In this document: in pieces, positions 50,890 through 63,630 of the stretch | How the letters are laid out: each line of letters starts with the position of its first letter | How positions within the stretch are numbered: the first letter of the stretch is position 1 | Origin: Viscum album | Lineage: Eukaryota; Streptophyta; Magnoliopsida; Santalales; Viscaceae | Assembly: GCA_963277665.1 (NCBI GenBank) | Contig: OY728136.1 | Coordinates: 810,241,123 to 810,305,122, forward strand | Length of the DNA stretch: 64,000 nt | Direction of reading: 5' to 3' | The notes under the pieces: generated by a model | What the model was told of the DNA's origin: nothing | Databases searched by the model: none | The model's input: the letters and a program-made list of their open reading frames with translations, nothing else | Program-made: the position numbers and the translations under genes

Positions 50890-52103
50890 TCTCAATTTAA
50901 TTATCTCAATCCAAGATATCCATTATAACTATTTGAATATAATTCCACTTACTTAAGTACCCTTATTATAATTGATACTGAACACCGAGATGGTGAAGAA
51001 ACATTATCATCATTCCCTAATCACTAATATTAACCCATATCCATCATTATAGCATTCCCTACCATAAGAAATTACTTACAAAGGATTATTTTATCTAATT
51101 TTTCTCAACACCAATGGAATAGACTACAAAAAACATACATTAAGTAGTCCAAACCATGAAACCCTTAAAACTCACATTTAAATACTTGATCCCTACACTA
51201 AAAAACTTTCCAATAAGACTAAACACCACCGATCTCTCTAAAAAACCCCAATACACTATTCATAACATATAAAATGAAGCATTGAGTCACTCCCGACCCA
51301 AACACTAAAAAAAAGAAACCATATTTTAAATGGTACCCATTTATTACCTTAAAATAATCTCAAATCACATTACACACATGAAGATTTATATGGGTTTTTG
51401 AAAACACCCCTTGGAATCCAAGGGATTTTCCCCCAAAACAAAAAAACTTGAAGTATCTAGATTATATGTTTTTTCCTAAAAAATTATTCCCATTTTAAAA
51501 AATAATTTTAATAACCATTTATGATTTTATTTCCTCATATTCTTAAAACATGAATATCTCAAACCATTTTACTCATGAATCATTCCACCACATGTGTTTT
51601 CCTTACAAAATTTATTTTTCCTCAAAAATAAAAAAAACACGATGAAAATGATTTCCATATGGAGGATAAAAAAGCATAATCAATAATCAGTCAAAAAATA
51701 CCCTCAAATTCATATTAATATAATCACCCCTTATAATACATTTAAGAAAACATGAAATATATTATAAGTTTATTTAATTAATAATGCACCCAAATGAGGT
51801 AATATATCAAACAATACTACCCATAGGAATGTGTACCATGCCATAATCATACCGCTATCAAGATGCATGAACCATAAAATTGGATCCCAACTAAGACCTG
51901 TGACTTATACCAAGTCCTATCCATTCCACATTGATATTATCAATCTAAAACCTCACTCAACCAAGAAAACTTAATCCCAAACATTGGTTGTCCCATGGTA
52001 ACTTGAGTTTCAATTTTATCCATGTTATCTGATAATTATCCTAGTTTACCTCTAGCCTTGATATCACACCTTCAACTCTAACTGGATCTGCCCCAACTAA
52101 ACA
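50890..52103 (-). other. Interior of element H, no gene recognised
   Basis: About 1.2 kb left of H's primer-binding site. It should be the untranslated leader, and perhaps the start of gag, of H. I cannot find gag motifs, a knuckle or any long frame. The short inverted pair CTTGGAATCCAAGG at 51413-51426 is a perfect 14-bp palindrome. Confidence 0.45.
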
Positions 52104-52118
52104 CATGCTTTGATACCA
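52104..52118 (-). promoter_or_regulatory. Primer-binding site of element H
   Basis: On the minus strand TGGTATCAAAGCATG, the cleanest initiator-methionine type PBS in the window, extended through the GCATG typical of gypsy elements. Confidence 0.8.
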
Positions 52119-52120
52119 AT

Positions 52121-52852
52121 TTTTAAGTCTTTGACCTGGGTCACCCAAAAAGTACTTAATCTAGTGATGTAACATGACCATATGAATGTATCTCAGTATA
52201 TCATAGGCTATCGACTAGTAGAGAGGTCCTAAAAAGTTCACAAGGATACTATTCCCTAGAATAAATACTAAGGAATCATTTTTGAATCTATAGGAAACTT
52301 AACATGAACCTTCCATATAAAATTATATATAAAAAATCTATAGACAAACAATAGGGACCTTAAAGTGTATCACATACTGTATAATAATAAGCACTTAAAA
52401 ATCTATATAATGCATCAAAAATATATAGAGAAACAATATCAAAATATACACATCATGAAAAATTTTAATAAATAAATAACTATCACACTAAATGATAAAA
52501 ATATAGTATAATAAATGGAAAGTAAAATTTATAATGGCCACTAACCTAACACACAATAAATATCCTACCGACTCATGTGACTCTATACCTTAGTAGAAGC
52601 AAACCATGCATCCAAATACAATATCATAATTGAACCTAAAATGAAACATGAATAATAACCACATAAATAAAAAACCATTATATGTACATAGGTAAGGGGT
52701 GATTGAAAATCCCCACTAATATTTCAACTTTTATCTCAACACATTGAGTGAAAATGATCAAATGGATTTGCATTAAATTTTTAGGAGAGTGAACATCATT
52801 CCTAGTGAAACTCATCCACCCAAAAATAGAAAAAAGATATACAATAAAACTA
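52121..52852 (-). repeat. 5' LTR of element H, first piece
   Basis: Starts two bases right of the PBS with TTTTAAGTCTTTGACCTGGG, which lines up with the start of the B LTR (TGTAAATAACTGACCTAGGT). A further shared block is CGACTAGTAGAGAGG against CGACTAAGTAGAGGG. H and B are thus relatives. It is cut at 52853 by element F; the rest must lie beyond the window. Confidence 0.65.
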
Positions 52853-54594
52853 TCTAACACCTATAATGTAATTTTTAGATAGACAATTTATCATTTATTG
52901 AATTTTATTTATGTTTCTTATTTTGGGTTAGAGTTCAGATCAACCATAAAATTTTGGTTCCTATCGAGGTGTTAGGGGTGTCAGTATTGTCTAGTAATAG
53001 AATCTTTGGAATTGGCCCAAGGATGGGGATGAAATTATATATAATTATATAAAACCACACTATAAATCAAAGGAAACATGGAATGGTTAGTGGATATGTG
53101 AGCGAATAAGTTTTTAACTGGATTTAGGACACACCGTGGTCTAAGGGACAACATGGAATGATGGGATGGAGGTGAATTATTGGGTTGAGTCTGATTAAGG
53201 ATCATTATATTTTCAATAGGAATCATGATGTGATAGGTTTCTAGGGAAACTAGAAATAGAAAACTCTAATTGCATAAGGGTTTTATAATTTTAAATAAAT
53301 TGAGTGAGGGGGAAGGTCACATTGTGATGGGTGTGCGTTATACCATGATGGTGGTGTCACAGTTGATACCCACGTTGTGAAGGATTACTCATTTAGGTTC
53401 ATTGCACTGTGATGAGGGGATGTCATGTCATAACCATATGTAAAGGATAAACCAGGAATACAGGTCTACTATTACATATGGGAATCCCATACACAAGTCT
53501 CCTCATATGTAAAGGTTCCAAACTTTATGAAATTTGAGTTTAGAGGAGGAAGCAGTCACACCAAGAGCTAGGAGGCCATACTGTGATGTGACCATGGGAA
53601 GTCCAAGTTCTTGGGTAGAGATTCTAGGGTAAGTACCTAGTAGGGAATGATTCCACTATACCTAGCCTATGCTCCATAGTTATAAATCCACTCTTACAAG
53701 TGGATATACTATTAGTTTATTATTCCAATATTTTCAGATTCATGTGAATATATTGTAATTTTTTATAAGGATTAGTATGTGAAAGGTGACTGAACTTGAC
53801 ATTAGTGACCCTAGGGTACATTTCATGATGCATGGTTGGAAATGCATGTTTACTTGACACTTTAATTTTATGGTTAAATATATTAAACATTATTATTTAT
53901 TCACTAAAATTAGAAGAGTTTATTCATATGCTTATTTTTAAACTATCATGACTAGATTATCTAACAAATCTTTCTCATGGAATGTTTGGTGAAATCATAC
54001 AGATCTTTTTATGATCACACCATAAATAAACCCGATTCATGTATATAGACTTTGTTTCCAATAATATAATTAAAGTAAAGGAACTGGTTATAGGCGATGG
54101 ATGTTCTTGATAGATGTGATTAAGTAAAATAGTTATTACATGGTGGGAGAAAACCCTTATGTCACATAAAGATACATAAAAATATGTTTTTTTTATTTTG
54201 GATTTGGTCTTTATTTTAGAATCATTTGATGTATCACCTTAACATATTCCCATACTCTTCCCCAATATTTTTATCTATTTTTGGATTTTCATGTATATCT
54301 AATCTTGATTCATGTTTATATTTAAATCCATGGATGTTTTTTTAAGTTGTTCTTATTATTATCATTTCACTTATTTGAGTGCATGGCCTACCAATACTTA
54401 GTGAGGTTATATTGGGTTCTTGGTTAGGACCCTATTGATGGTAAATGAATTCATCAGAAGAAAACATTCCTAAAGGTATATCCTTGATACCTAGAAACTA
54501 ATTTATAGCATAAGGGATCAGGAAATACAACTAGCTTTTATCATAGGATGGCTTGGGCATTGGATGAAGAGTATCTGGGTTTGGTTTGTGATAA
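52853..54594 (+). repeat. 5' LTR of element F
   Basis: Opens TCTAACACCTATAATG against TGTAACACCCATGATA at 59544, both followed by TAATTTTTAG, then ATCAACCATAAAATTTTGG against ATTAACCATGTGATTTTGG. It ends just before the PBS. A TATATAAAACC at about 53046 might be a TATA box (weak). No gene. Confidence 0.8.
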
Positions 54595-54596
54595 AA

Positions 54597-54608
54597 TGGC
54601 ATCAGATC
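54597..54608 (+). promoter_or_regulatory. Primer-binding site of element F
   Basis: TGGCATCAGATC, a close match to the initiator-methionine type. Confidence 0.75.
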
Positions 54609-55079
54609 TGAATTTTTATTTATGTCACATGGGGAAGTCATGGTAAAATGGATGTAATATTTTCAAGACTCTAGGTGTATATAGGTAGTGATTTTTTATA
54701 AATTACTCACTATGAGTATCCTCAAGTATCCATGGGATTTTGGGGAAATATTATTCTCATCTTATTATAGTTTTAATGTGTGATTTTGTGTCATTTTCCA
54801 TTTTAATATTTTTCATGATCCATATAGTTGTTTTATGAATGTTTATGGTTTCAATTAACATCAATTAACTATTTTAATGTGTTATTATTCTTTATTATTT
54901 GAATTTATGTAGAATAATGTCCCCATAAATACCCTATAAACATGATCCAAAGGGAGATACTTATAATTTTCAATCAGCTAATCCTTTAGTTGATTAGAAT
55001 CTGGTTGAGGTGGTGGTGAGAACCATTCGTTTCATGGATCAAGCAATATAACTTGGCCTAGATTTGGGTAGGGTGGTAA

Positions 55080-55860
55080 GTCTGATTTCGAATTAATATA
55101 ATTATTGGGCTCAAGAATTTTTTCTACATTTTCATCCATACTTTAGAGAAAGCAACAATCTTCAAGAGTCATAGGATTGGTTTGAATAAAATGGAAGGAT
55201 TTTCAAATTATTTGAGACTCTAGAGTCTATAAAATAAAAATGTTCTATTTTAGGATTTAATAACCCAATTATAAGTGATGGGAGTTTATTATTCAACTAT
55301 GTTACATGGAAAATTTGAGTAAAAATAATTTAATGTTATGTTAACTCTGAAATCAATCTAGATATGATGGATTTAGAAATGTATTCGGAGTGTGTTTACC
55401 TCTAGAAAGAAAACTAGATAGTTATGGAATATAAAAATATATTTTTTGAGATTGTCTATTTTTTTAATATGGTTATGAATGATGGATTTAAATCCTAATG
55501 ATTTGAGATGGGCCTTCAACTTAACTTTTTATCCCTAGTCTTCCCATTGAAGATTTCCACCTATGTGAAAATTATGGATAAATTCCAGATGATGGAGATA
55601 AATCAAGATGTGATATCAGGTATGATTGACGATCCTAGAATGATTAGTGAAAGTGAAGGTGTATTTTTAGTAAAAATGAGGAATCATGAGGAGTCCAAGA
55701 GGACTAGTAGTGGTGGATCATGACATACATTACAAACAGCTTCCTCCACCATAATAGAGATACAATATCTTGTCTACCATTTGTGTGGCAGGGTTAAGAA
55801 CATAATACCACTATTACCATATCCTCATAATATTTTTCATGCTTGTGGGAATATAATTTA
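55080..55860 (+). pseudogene. Element F gag
   Basis: The capsid start at about 55140-55240 reads FRESNNLQESQDWFE-stop-NG and RIFKLFETLES. An open stretch at 55508-55723 holds LKISTYVKIMDKFQMMEINQ and a basic serine-glycine tail, the usual end of the gag domain. A worn zinc knuckle follows at about 55770-55830 with YHLCGRV and HACG left. The segments are out of frame with each other. Confidence 0.72.
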
Positions 55861-56089
55861 TATTAATATATTGTATAAATCAAAATTATCTACTCAAAGT
55901 GGTGTATTATCATTATCTCTAATGGGATCCATAGATAAATTAGATGCTCATAAAGAATAGGGGTCTCAACCACATAAATGTAGAGGAATAAGTGGTTCAT
56001 CTAATGAATAGAGTAAGTTGAGGGAAGATCCTATAGTCTGTAGTTTTCATCAGGCCCATTCTAAGTCAAGGAAATTGTATGCAGTAGAG

Positions 56090-59000
56090 AACGCTCCTAT
56101 GAAAATAGAAACATGACCAATAACTTTATGAGGTACTATTATAATTGCATCATCTATGGATACTACATTATTGATACATGTTATTTTTATTAATTTATAT
56201 ATTCTCATGCTGTGGATTTATAGAATCATTAATCAAAGCTTATTCTATATCTTATGGAGATATCTACACCTCTTGGGAAGAAAATATATCATGTATTTTT
56301 ATGTATTTTATGCAGTATCTCTATATATGAGGTGGTGTTATCAAGGGACATAATAATTACGGAGATGGAACTATTTGATATTATTATTAGGATATATTGG
56401 ACGACCAATTTTTAAGATCATATCGATTGTTATCATTAAAGGGTGATATTAACTACCCCTAATGGGATATCTTAATTATTCAAAGGAGGCTGGAATCCAT
56501 ATATAGTTGATCAGTACCTCCTCTACCCAAATTTGGTAGGTTTATATTTCTAGTGTCATCTCTTCTAATAGAGTATGATGAAGGTAACATTGAGAGAGAT
56601 CTTTCTTCCATGGACATAATGTTTCCTAATGTATTCCCTGATTACTTCTTAGGGTTACTGCATGAGTAAGAAGTTTATTTTTCTATTGATTTTATTCCTA
56701 ATATGAAACCAATTTTATTTACATCATATTGTATATTTCCTGTTAAATTAAAAGACCCAATTATTGATTGGGATGATTTGGAATCCAAGGGATTCATTCG
56801 ACCCAATGTATTTCTATGAGATGATTATATACTTTTTTTTTTTCATGAAATATGTTTCTAATCTTAATTTTTTCATTGATTATAGAAATATGAATCATGT
56901 ACCAATTAATAATAAACACCCCTTTCCTCACATAGATGTAATTTTTGATCAATTGAAAGGGTTAATTTGGTTTTTTAATATTGATTTTTGGTTAGGGTAT
57001 CACCAACTCAAGGTTAAGGAGTCAGATATTCTGAAAACTTCTTTCAAAAGTAGATATGTTCATTAAAAATACCATGTGATTTCATTTGGTTTTATAATTA
57101 TCCTATGATACCCATAGATCTTATAAACCATATATTTCATTGATACTATAATGTATTTATGATGGTGTTGATGGATAAAATATCGGTATATTATTAAAAT
57201 AAAGAGGATCATGAGAATAAATTGAGGATTAATTTAGGAACTCTCTATGATAATATCATATATGAAGAGTTATCAAAGTGTAGCTTATAGATATAGGAAG
57301 TTATGTTCTTAGGACATGTGGTGTCAGAACTAGGAATCTCAATGAACCATGATAAGGTGAAATCTATTATATATTAAGAAGAGAAAAATAATTTCTTAAA
57401 GATATGTAGCTTATTAGGTCTAAGAGGTTATTAATAATGATTTTTTAAGAATATCCATAGGATTGTATCAACTTTACTACCCTCACTCAGAAAGGGGTAA
57501 AGTTATTATGGATACATGAGTACTAATAATATTTTAATGACTTCAAAAGTAGTTTAACATCCACTTCTATTTTGTTTCTACTAGAGGCTTGATATGACTT
57601 TATTTTTTATTATGATGCATTAGGTATGATATTGGGTTGAATAATTATATAGGGTGGTCATGTGGTGATGGACAGTTCTCATAAACTTCTACAACATGGT
57701 ATGTATTACTCAACCCATGACCTTTATTTTGGAGTATTTGTGCATACTATCTAATTTTGGTGGCACTATCTTTTTGGTGAGAAATTAAAGATGTAAAATG
57801 ATCATAAAAGCTTGAGATATATTTTTTCACAAAAGGAATTAAATCTCAGGAAATGGTTATGGGTTGAATAACATTATAGATGTAATTTTTAATTTTCATA
57901 TTCACCATGAAATTGAAATATGGTTATATATTCTCTTAGTAGGAAGATACCATTACAATCCTTGAAAGAATCTAGTGATGAATGAAACCTAATGAGTCTC
58001 TTTGATGAGATATATTTAGAGGTGAATTAAGATAATTAGAATATGTTTTTAGATAATATATAGTTATAGACTTTTCTTGTTGAACTTATTCAATAGAAGA
58101 ACCCCACAAACTAACAATTCCATGGTATCAAGAAGACTTTATAAGGTGGGGAGTCCATGAGTGATTTGTCATTATTTTTGGAGGGCACTCTCTATTTTAG
58201 GTGATATTATGTGGTTCCTCTATCCATAAATAAAATAATTATGAAATTTTTTCCATTAATATTAGTGGGAATTATATCCATGATCCACCACAATTCATCA
58301 TGAAATGATAAATTGATATTGGTGGCTTGAAATGAGATAAAATCTAACATATTTTGTGTCATGATGATATACTTGGTAGAAGGTTAAAGAAGAGCATTAT
58401 AAACCCTCTAGTTTACTTTAGACTCTTCCTAAAAGCACTTATAAATGGTATGAGGTATCCATATATTTCATTATTGGTTTACATCATACCCCCTATGGGA
58501 AAATACTATTTAAATTATAATTTATCGGTTAACTAAGTCAACAATGTTCATTGCAATCAATCATAGAACTGTGGTGGAGGATCTTGGGATGTTGTGTGTG
58601 TAGGAGATTGTAAAAATACATGTTTTTACTTCTTTAATCATTTCTAATAGATATCCATGATTCAAACTTTATTTTGGAAGGTATTTTAAGGGGTGATGGG
58701 GTCCCAAGTTAATCTAAGATTGTCTTATCATCCAAAAATAGATGGGAGATAGATTGGGAGATCCAAATTATAGAGGATATAATCCATGTTTGTTTCACTG
58801 ATTTTTAAATCTTATGTGTTACCCATATTTTATTATTTCAGTTTTATTATAATAAAAAATATCAATTCTCTATCTGAATGGATCCATTTGAGGCCTTGTA
58901 TGGTCGGATGTGTTGGTCTACACTATGTTGGATCAAGGTGGGTGAAACTTCTCCGATGGGAGTGGGAATTGTTAAAGAAATGATTGAAAAGATATAGAGT

Positions 59001-59310
59001 ATATAATAGTGACTAGTTACATATCTAAACTTGCATAAATATTATGTTAATCATCACCACCCTTATTTAGAGATCCCAGTTGGTGATTATGTATTTTTAA
59101 TGGTGTCACCTTATTTGGATAACTGGACACTCAGTAAGCAAGAAAAGATTACACCATGGTATGTGAGAGACTTTGAGATAAAAATAGGACTAGTAAGGTT
59201 TATTATTAGTTATAAATTTCTCATAAGATGATATAAATCCATAATTTCTTCCATCAATCTCACTTGAAAAAGTATCATCCTGATCATTCCCATGTATTGA
59301 GTTGAGAAGA
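56090..59310 (+). pseudogene. Element F pol: protease, RT, RNaseH, integrase
   Basis: The protease site at 56167-56199 reads IIDTCYFY-stop-FI, so Gly of Asp-Thr-Gly is now Cys. RT: FSIDFIPNMKPI near 56690, then a 100-codon open stretch (56764-57066) with FFIDYRNMNHVPINNKHPFP, DVIFDQLKGLIWFFNIDF and GYHQLKVKESDILKTSFKS. The YxDD place is destroyed (LMDKISVYY), but LGHVVSELGIS follows. RNaseH (57590-57970) shows STHDLYFGVF and DHKSLRYIFSQKELNLRKWL. The integrase core is worn: YFGRYFKG near 58680 and IQK-stop-MGDR near 58740. The late part is clearer: PFEALYGRMCW (about 58890), VGDYVFLMVSPYLDN (59078-59122) and FHQSHLKKYHPDHSHVLS at about 59250-59303. The order is gypsy. Confidence 0.83.
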
Positions 59311-59543
59311 ACTAGAGCTAGACCTGAATGTTTTGGTGACTAAGTAACGAACACAAATTCTAGACTCTGTATGAAAATTTAAGTAAAATATATTCCATTA
59401 GATAGAGTATTATAATATAAAAATAATATTTTCATGAGATATAGAAGTGAGAATTGTTTATGATTGATTCGTGACCATATATTTTTTCTGATCAATCATC
59501 CGATTTATCATCTAGGTTATAGAAGTGATATAGTGGATATAAT

Positions 59544-59670
59544 TGTAACACCCATGATATAATTTTTAGGAACAAGATTTATTTTTTATGGATTTTATAT
59601 CGGTTTGGTTTGGTGTTAGGATTAACCATGTGATTTTGGAACTTATCAAGGTATCCATGGTGTCGATATA
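59544..59670 (+). repeat. 3' LTR of element F, first 127 bases
   Basis: Matches the start of the 5' LTR and ends at GATATA, where element G begins with TGTAAAG. Confidence 0.75.
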
Positions 59671-61739
59671 TGTAAAGAAACTACCCCTAGTAACCTAAAT
59701 CTAGTGTTTACTTTATTACATTAACACTATATGAAAGCAATCACATCCAAATGACCAAATAGTTTAATAGTCTTTATAAACTAGATAATACTTCAAATTT
59801 ACATTAAATTTTAAAACATAAAAAGACACAAAGTATGTTATTTGAGAATTCTATTATTCCCTTGACTGTATCAAAGAATATCAATCAAAAAACACTTCCT
59901 GGTATACTGGGGAAATAAAACATAAGAAAGGGGTGAGATAAGATGAACAGTAAAGGTATATGTACAACTAAGTTTCTGAACAAATAAATAAGAATAATCA
60001 ATATGAAAAGAAAAAAACCGAAACACATTCCATTTAAAAAATAACACGGGAATAATATGGATGGAATAAATGATGATCAAATAAATCCATATAAATAATC
60101 ACATAACCTTGAAACTTATCCATGGATATTCTAAATAATCAGATGCTTTAATGGAAATCAACAAATGGTCCCATAATGAGTTAATTCATAATTCATGACA
60201 TATAAAATTTAATTTCAAGACCATTCACAAGACAATTTAAATCTGCAGGTAGAAACCCTTCTAATTTGGCCAACTGATTTCTCTAACAAGACATGTTGTT
60301 GTATCAAGGGGATATCTCGAACTTGGTATCGCCCATCACTTACTAAGTCTAATTAATTTATTATATGAAAGGGGTTAATCATAATCAGAATAAACATTCA
60401 TATTGAGAAACTAACATATGAAATGTTAATAATTACCTTAATCAAATAAACATACTCATAAACCATCCAGAGTAATTTAGTGAACGAAAATAAATTTGTA
60501 CATCCTTTGTCAAAATGACCATAAATAAGAAAAATAAATAATATAGATGATATCATTATAACATATCCCTATTTTATTATAATTATAATAAAGTGTTTAT
60601 GTTGTTTATGAATATAAATAACATAGTAATGTCATTAAAATTAATTTTGAGTAAAATTTCCTTTTCACGTTGAAAATATATATTTTTAATACTAAAAGTT
60701 TATAATTTTTTTAAAAATAATTTTCATTAAAAATAACCTTTTAAACTTATAAATTAATCTTTAAAACATTTATTTATCATGACAATGGGTAATTACGCTC
60801 AAACTGTACATGTTAAAACAAATATTCCTTTCACATTTTTAGTAAAAGACAAATGGACATTATTTTAAAAATGATATGAATATTTCTATTATTTTTTTAA
60901 AAAAGTCATAAATGGTTAATAATTTATTTAATAAATCATTTTTATAATTTTAAAAACATTTTTGAAAACATTTTTAGAAAACATGGTTTTGGAAGAAAAA
61001 CATTTTCAACTGAAAATATAAATAATGTTGCCTTTTCTTAAAAACATTTCACAATCATTTTAATACCAAAGAGTTAAAAAATGGTAATATTACTTGAAAA
61101 GTTAATGAATAAATATAGGAGTATAAAATTAAAAGGGGTTTGTCATAAAATGATAAAATAATTTCATTCAATGGTAATTCAAGTATAAAATATCCTAATT
61201 AATATGAGATTGAAACATTAATCTCTTACCACTTTGGTAACTTTTGAATTGTAAGTCCCATGTAAGGAATACAATAAAATAAAAATTCAAATACCACTAA
61301 GATAAATATATTAATGATATAAAATTTAACAAGGGGTAATATATACACCACACAAATGAATAAGTGATAAATATGGAATATCTCTCATGGAAGTAAAAGT
61401 GAGACGAGAAACCCTTACCACATGCCCAATTTCCATTATACATGTTAAAAACTCATTTATAATAAATATAGGTTTATTATAAATCTATTAAAAAACAATA
61501 ATTGTATATTTCATACCATATATTATTTAGTTATAGTATTTTTCATTCATTTATTAATACTTCTTTGTTAAAATCATTGTTTCAGGTGATATTTTTTATT
61601 TTGTTTTTCATGTATGTTTTGGTTCAATAATTTTGGTCCTTTTACATTGATTGTATTTCCATAAACTAAAATATTTTAATAATGAGGTAAATATAATATA
61701 TATTTATTATATATTGAATTAGAGTAATCTATAAAAGTT

Positions 61740-62400
61740 AGAGATAGAAAATGGATTACACCATTCATGGAGATGGTAAGCTGTATGTGCGTACGAATGT
61801 TGTTTCCATTTTTCTTGAAAGATAGAATGAAAGGATAATAAATGTAAATTAAACTTTATATAATAATTATTATGTTATATAAATTATTTATATTAATTAA
61901 ATATATCCTTATTACATTTTATGTAAATATAAAATGAAACAAATTCCACATCGCTATGTGGTGGCGGTAGTCCACATGTACGCACGAGCAACGTTATTGT
62001 ATTCCAAAATATTGTAAGTTAAGAAGTTATATGTGATATTATATTTATAGACGTATTTTTAGTTCATAAATACACATATATTAATTAATTTTAACCCTAA
62101 CACCTTCCATGTAAATTATAAGATAATAACAATTCACGTTGCTTTGTGAGGCGGTAGTCCGCTGTACACACAATCGACATTATTGCATCTCACACAGAAT
62201 GAAAAGAAATAAGGTATATGTGATATAATAATTATAGAAGCAAAATAATTTCATAAATATTATATAAATAATTTAAATTCATCTTTATATCCAGACTCTG
62301 TAGGTGGTGATGGAAAAAAAATTACATCGGTTCGTGAGGCAGTAGTCCAATATACACACAATCGACAGTTTCATATCCCATTTGATGGAAGTGGATAGAG
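61740..62400 (-). repeat. 190-bp repeat array in the G LTR
   Basis: Four units. The cores GATGGTAAG, GGCGGTAGTCC, GGCGGTAGTCC and GGCAGTAGTCC have their GGTA/AGTA at 61775, 61966, 62153 and 62341: spacing 191, 187 and 188 bp. The right part of each core adds GTACGCAC or TACACACAATCGAC and a TTT/ATT-rich tail. Confidence 0.8.
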
Positions 62401-62707
62401 ATATAGGTTATTAAATTAACATAATAAAATATTATTATATAAGGTATAGTTATGTTATTATATTATCATACACGATGATGATTATTTTATGGAGGTGGAA
62501 GAAGAACTAAAACAAATATGCATGTTGAAGAATTTTACATCTTCTTCAGAGAGCTTGTATAAGTTTACACCGAAAGAATTATTATGAGTGATTCCTAATA
62601 AAAATAAGTCCTATATTATGTGGGTATGGAATTAATAAATTTATTTATTCAGGTATTTTATCAATTAAAGGGTTTTTAAAGTGTGAAAATTGGAGGAGAG
62701 GTGGTGG

Positions 62708-62718
62708 CCTTTTATACG
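62708..62718 (-). promoter_or_regulatory. TATA box in the G LTR
   Basis: CGTATAAAAGG on the minus strand followed by CCACCACC, matching the D site in motif and in distance (about 372 bp) to the first array core. Confidence 0.6.
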
Positions 62719-62834
62719 TGGGGGAGAGGACACAATGGAATTTTTAAAAAGATAAATTCATACCCATGTTTTTATCTTATAAAAAATCCTAAAATATGGT
62801 TCATTATTTACCACGTTAATTAATTTTTACATTA

Positions 62835-62941
62835 ACCCATTTTTACATTAACCACAGGAAACCCATTTTTACATTAATTTTTACTATAATGAATAGGGAA
62901 AATAATAAAAATTATTTACCGTGGTTAATGTAAAAATGGGT
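62835..62941. repeat. Perfect 21-bp inverted repeat in the G LTR
   Basis: Arms at 62835-62855 (starting ACCCATTTTTACATT) and 62921-62941 (ending GTAAAAATGGGT) are exact reverse complements with a 65-base loop. A third, partial direct copy of the left arm lies at 62861-62876. It is upstream of the TATA box, in the U3 part. Confidence 0.9.
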
Positions 62942-63614
62942 TTATTGGGGGATTAAACTAAGAAGATAAGTTTAACTATTTTTACTTTAAAACCTAATTA
63001 ATATATAATTTAACATTTTAAATAATATAAGAAAAAATGTAGTTTTAAATAAAAATTAGTATTTCTCACTATTTATCAAAAAATTAATATTTTTAGAATA
63101 ATTCAAAAAATTAACCTAAAGATAATTTTGAAATTTAGATTTATAAAATGAAGTTTATTTTTTCAAATAAATATTATGAAATTGGTTAAAAGTAATTTTA
63201 AATTATGTTTTCAAAGAATGGCCGAATCACCTTTTAGAAAAACACAAAATTTCAGAAATTTTTTTTCTTTAAAATGGTTCTTATTTTATTTATAATAAAT
63301 ATACAACCATTGAATTTATTTTATACATGTTTAAAAAATATTATTTTAATGATTTATATATTCTTATACACACCATACAACATAATGTCTAGGTTATAAG
63401 GTTCATGTTTATATAATAATATTTTAATAGAGTATCATATTTCTTTTAAATATGATGTTGCGTGCATTGAAAGCTGTCGAAGAGATTGAATTTATTTAAA
63501 AAATAAATATATCATAAATTATTAGGTTTTTAAATTATCTTACAATATTTATGTTTTGTTTCATATACACTATTTAGCATGATGTTACTATTTTAAAATC
63601 TCAGGGGTGTTACA

Positions 63615-63630
63615 TTCTACCCCTTTAAAT
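63615..63630 (-). promoter_or_regulatory. Polypurine tract of element G
   Basis: ATTTAAAGGGGTAGAA on the minus strand, touching the LTR edge. Confidence 0.75.

Larger units (their letters stand above)
52853..59670 (+). mobile_element. Element F: Ty3/gypsy retrotransposon, 3' LTR cut by G
   Basis: 5' LTR 52853-54594, interior 54595-59543, and the first 127 bases of the 3' LTR at 59544-59670 before element G. The plus-strand order is PBS, gag, protease, RT, RNaseH, integrase. All domains are traceable but broken. The 3' LTR should continue beyond G, outside the window. Confidence 0.85.
59671..63614 (-). repeat. 3' LTR of element G
   Basis: 3944 bp, starting TGTAAAG and ending GTGTTACA. Compare 4068 bp in D. 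It contains the 190-bp array, a TATA box and an inverted repeat. No gene on either strand. Confidence 0.72.

Noticed and set aside
50890..52103. Possible independent LTR fragment in reverse orientation
   Set aside because: Its texture resembles LTR DNA, but I could not align it convincingly with any LTR in the window, so it is left as the interior of H.
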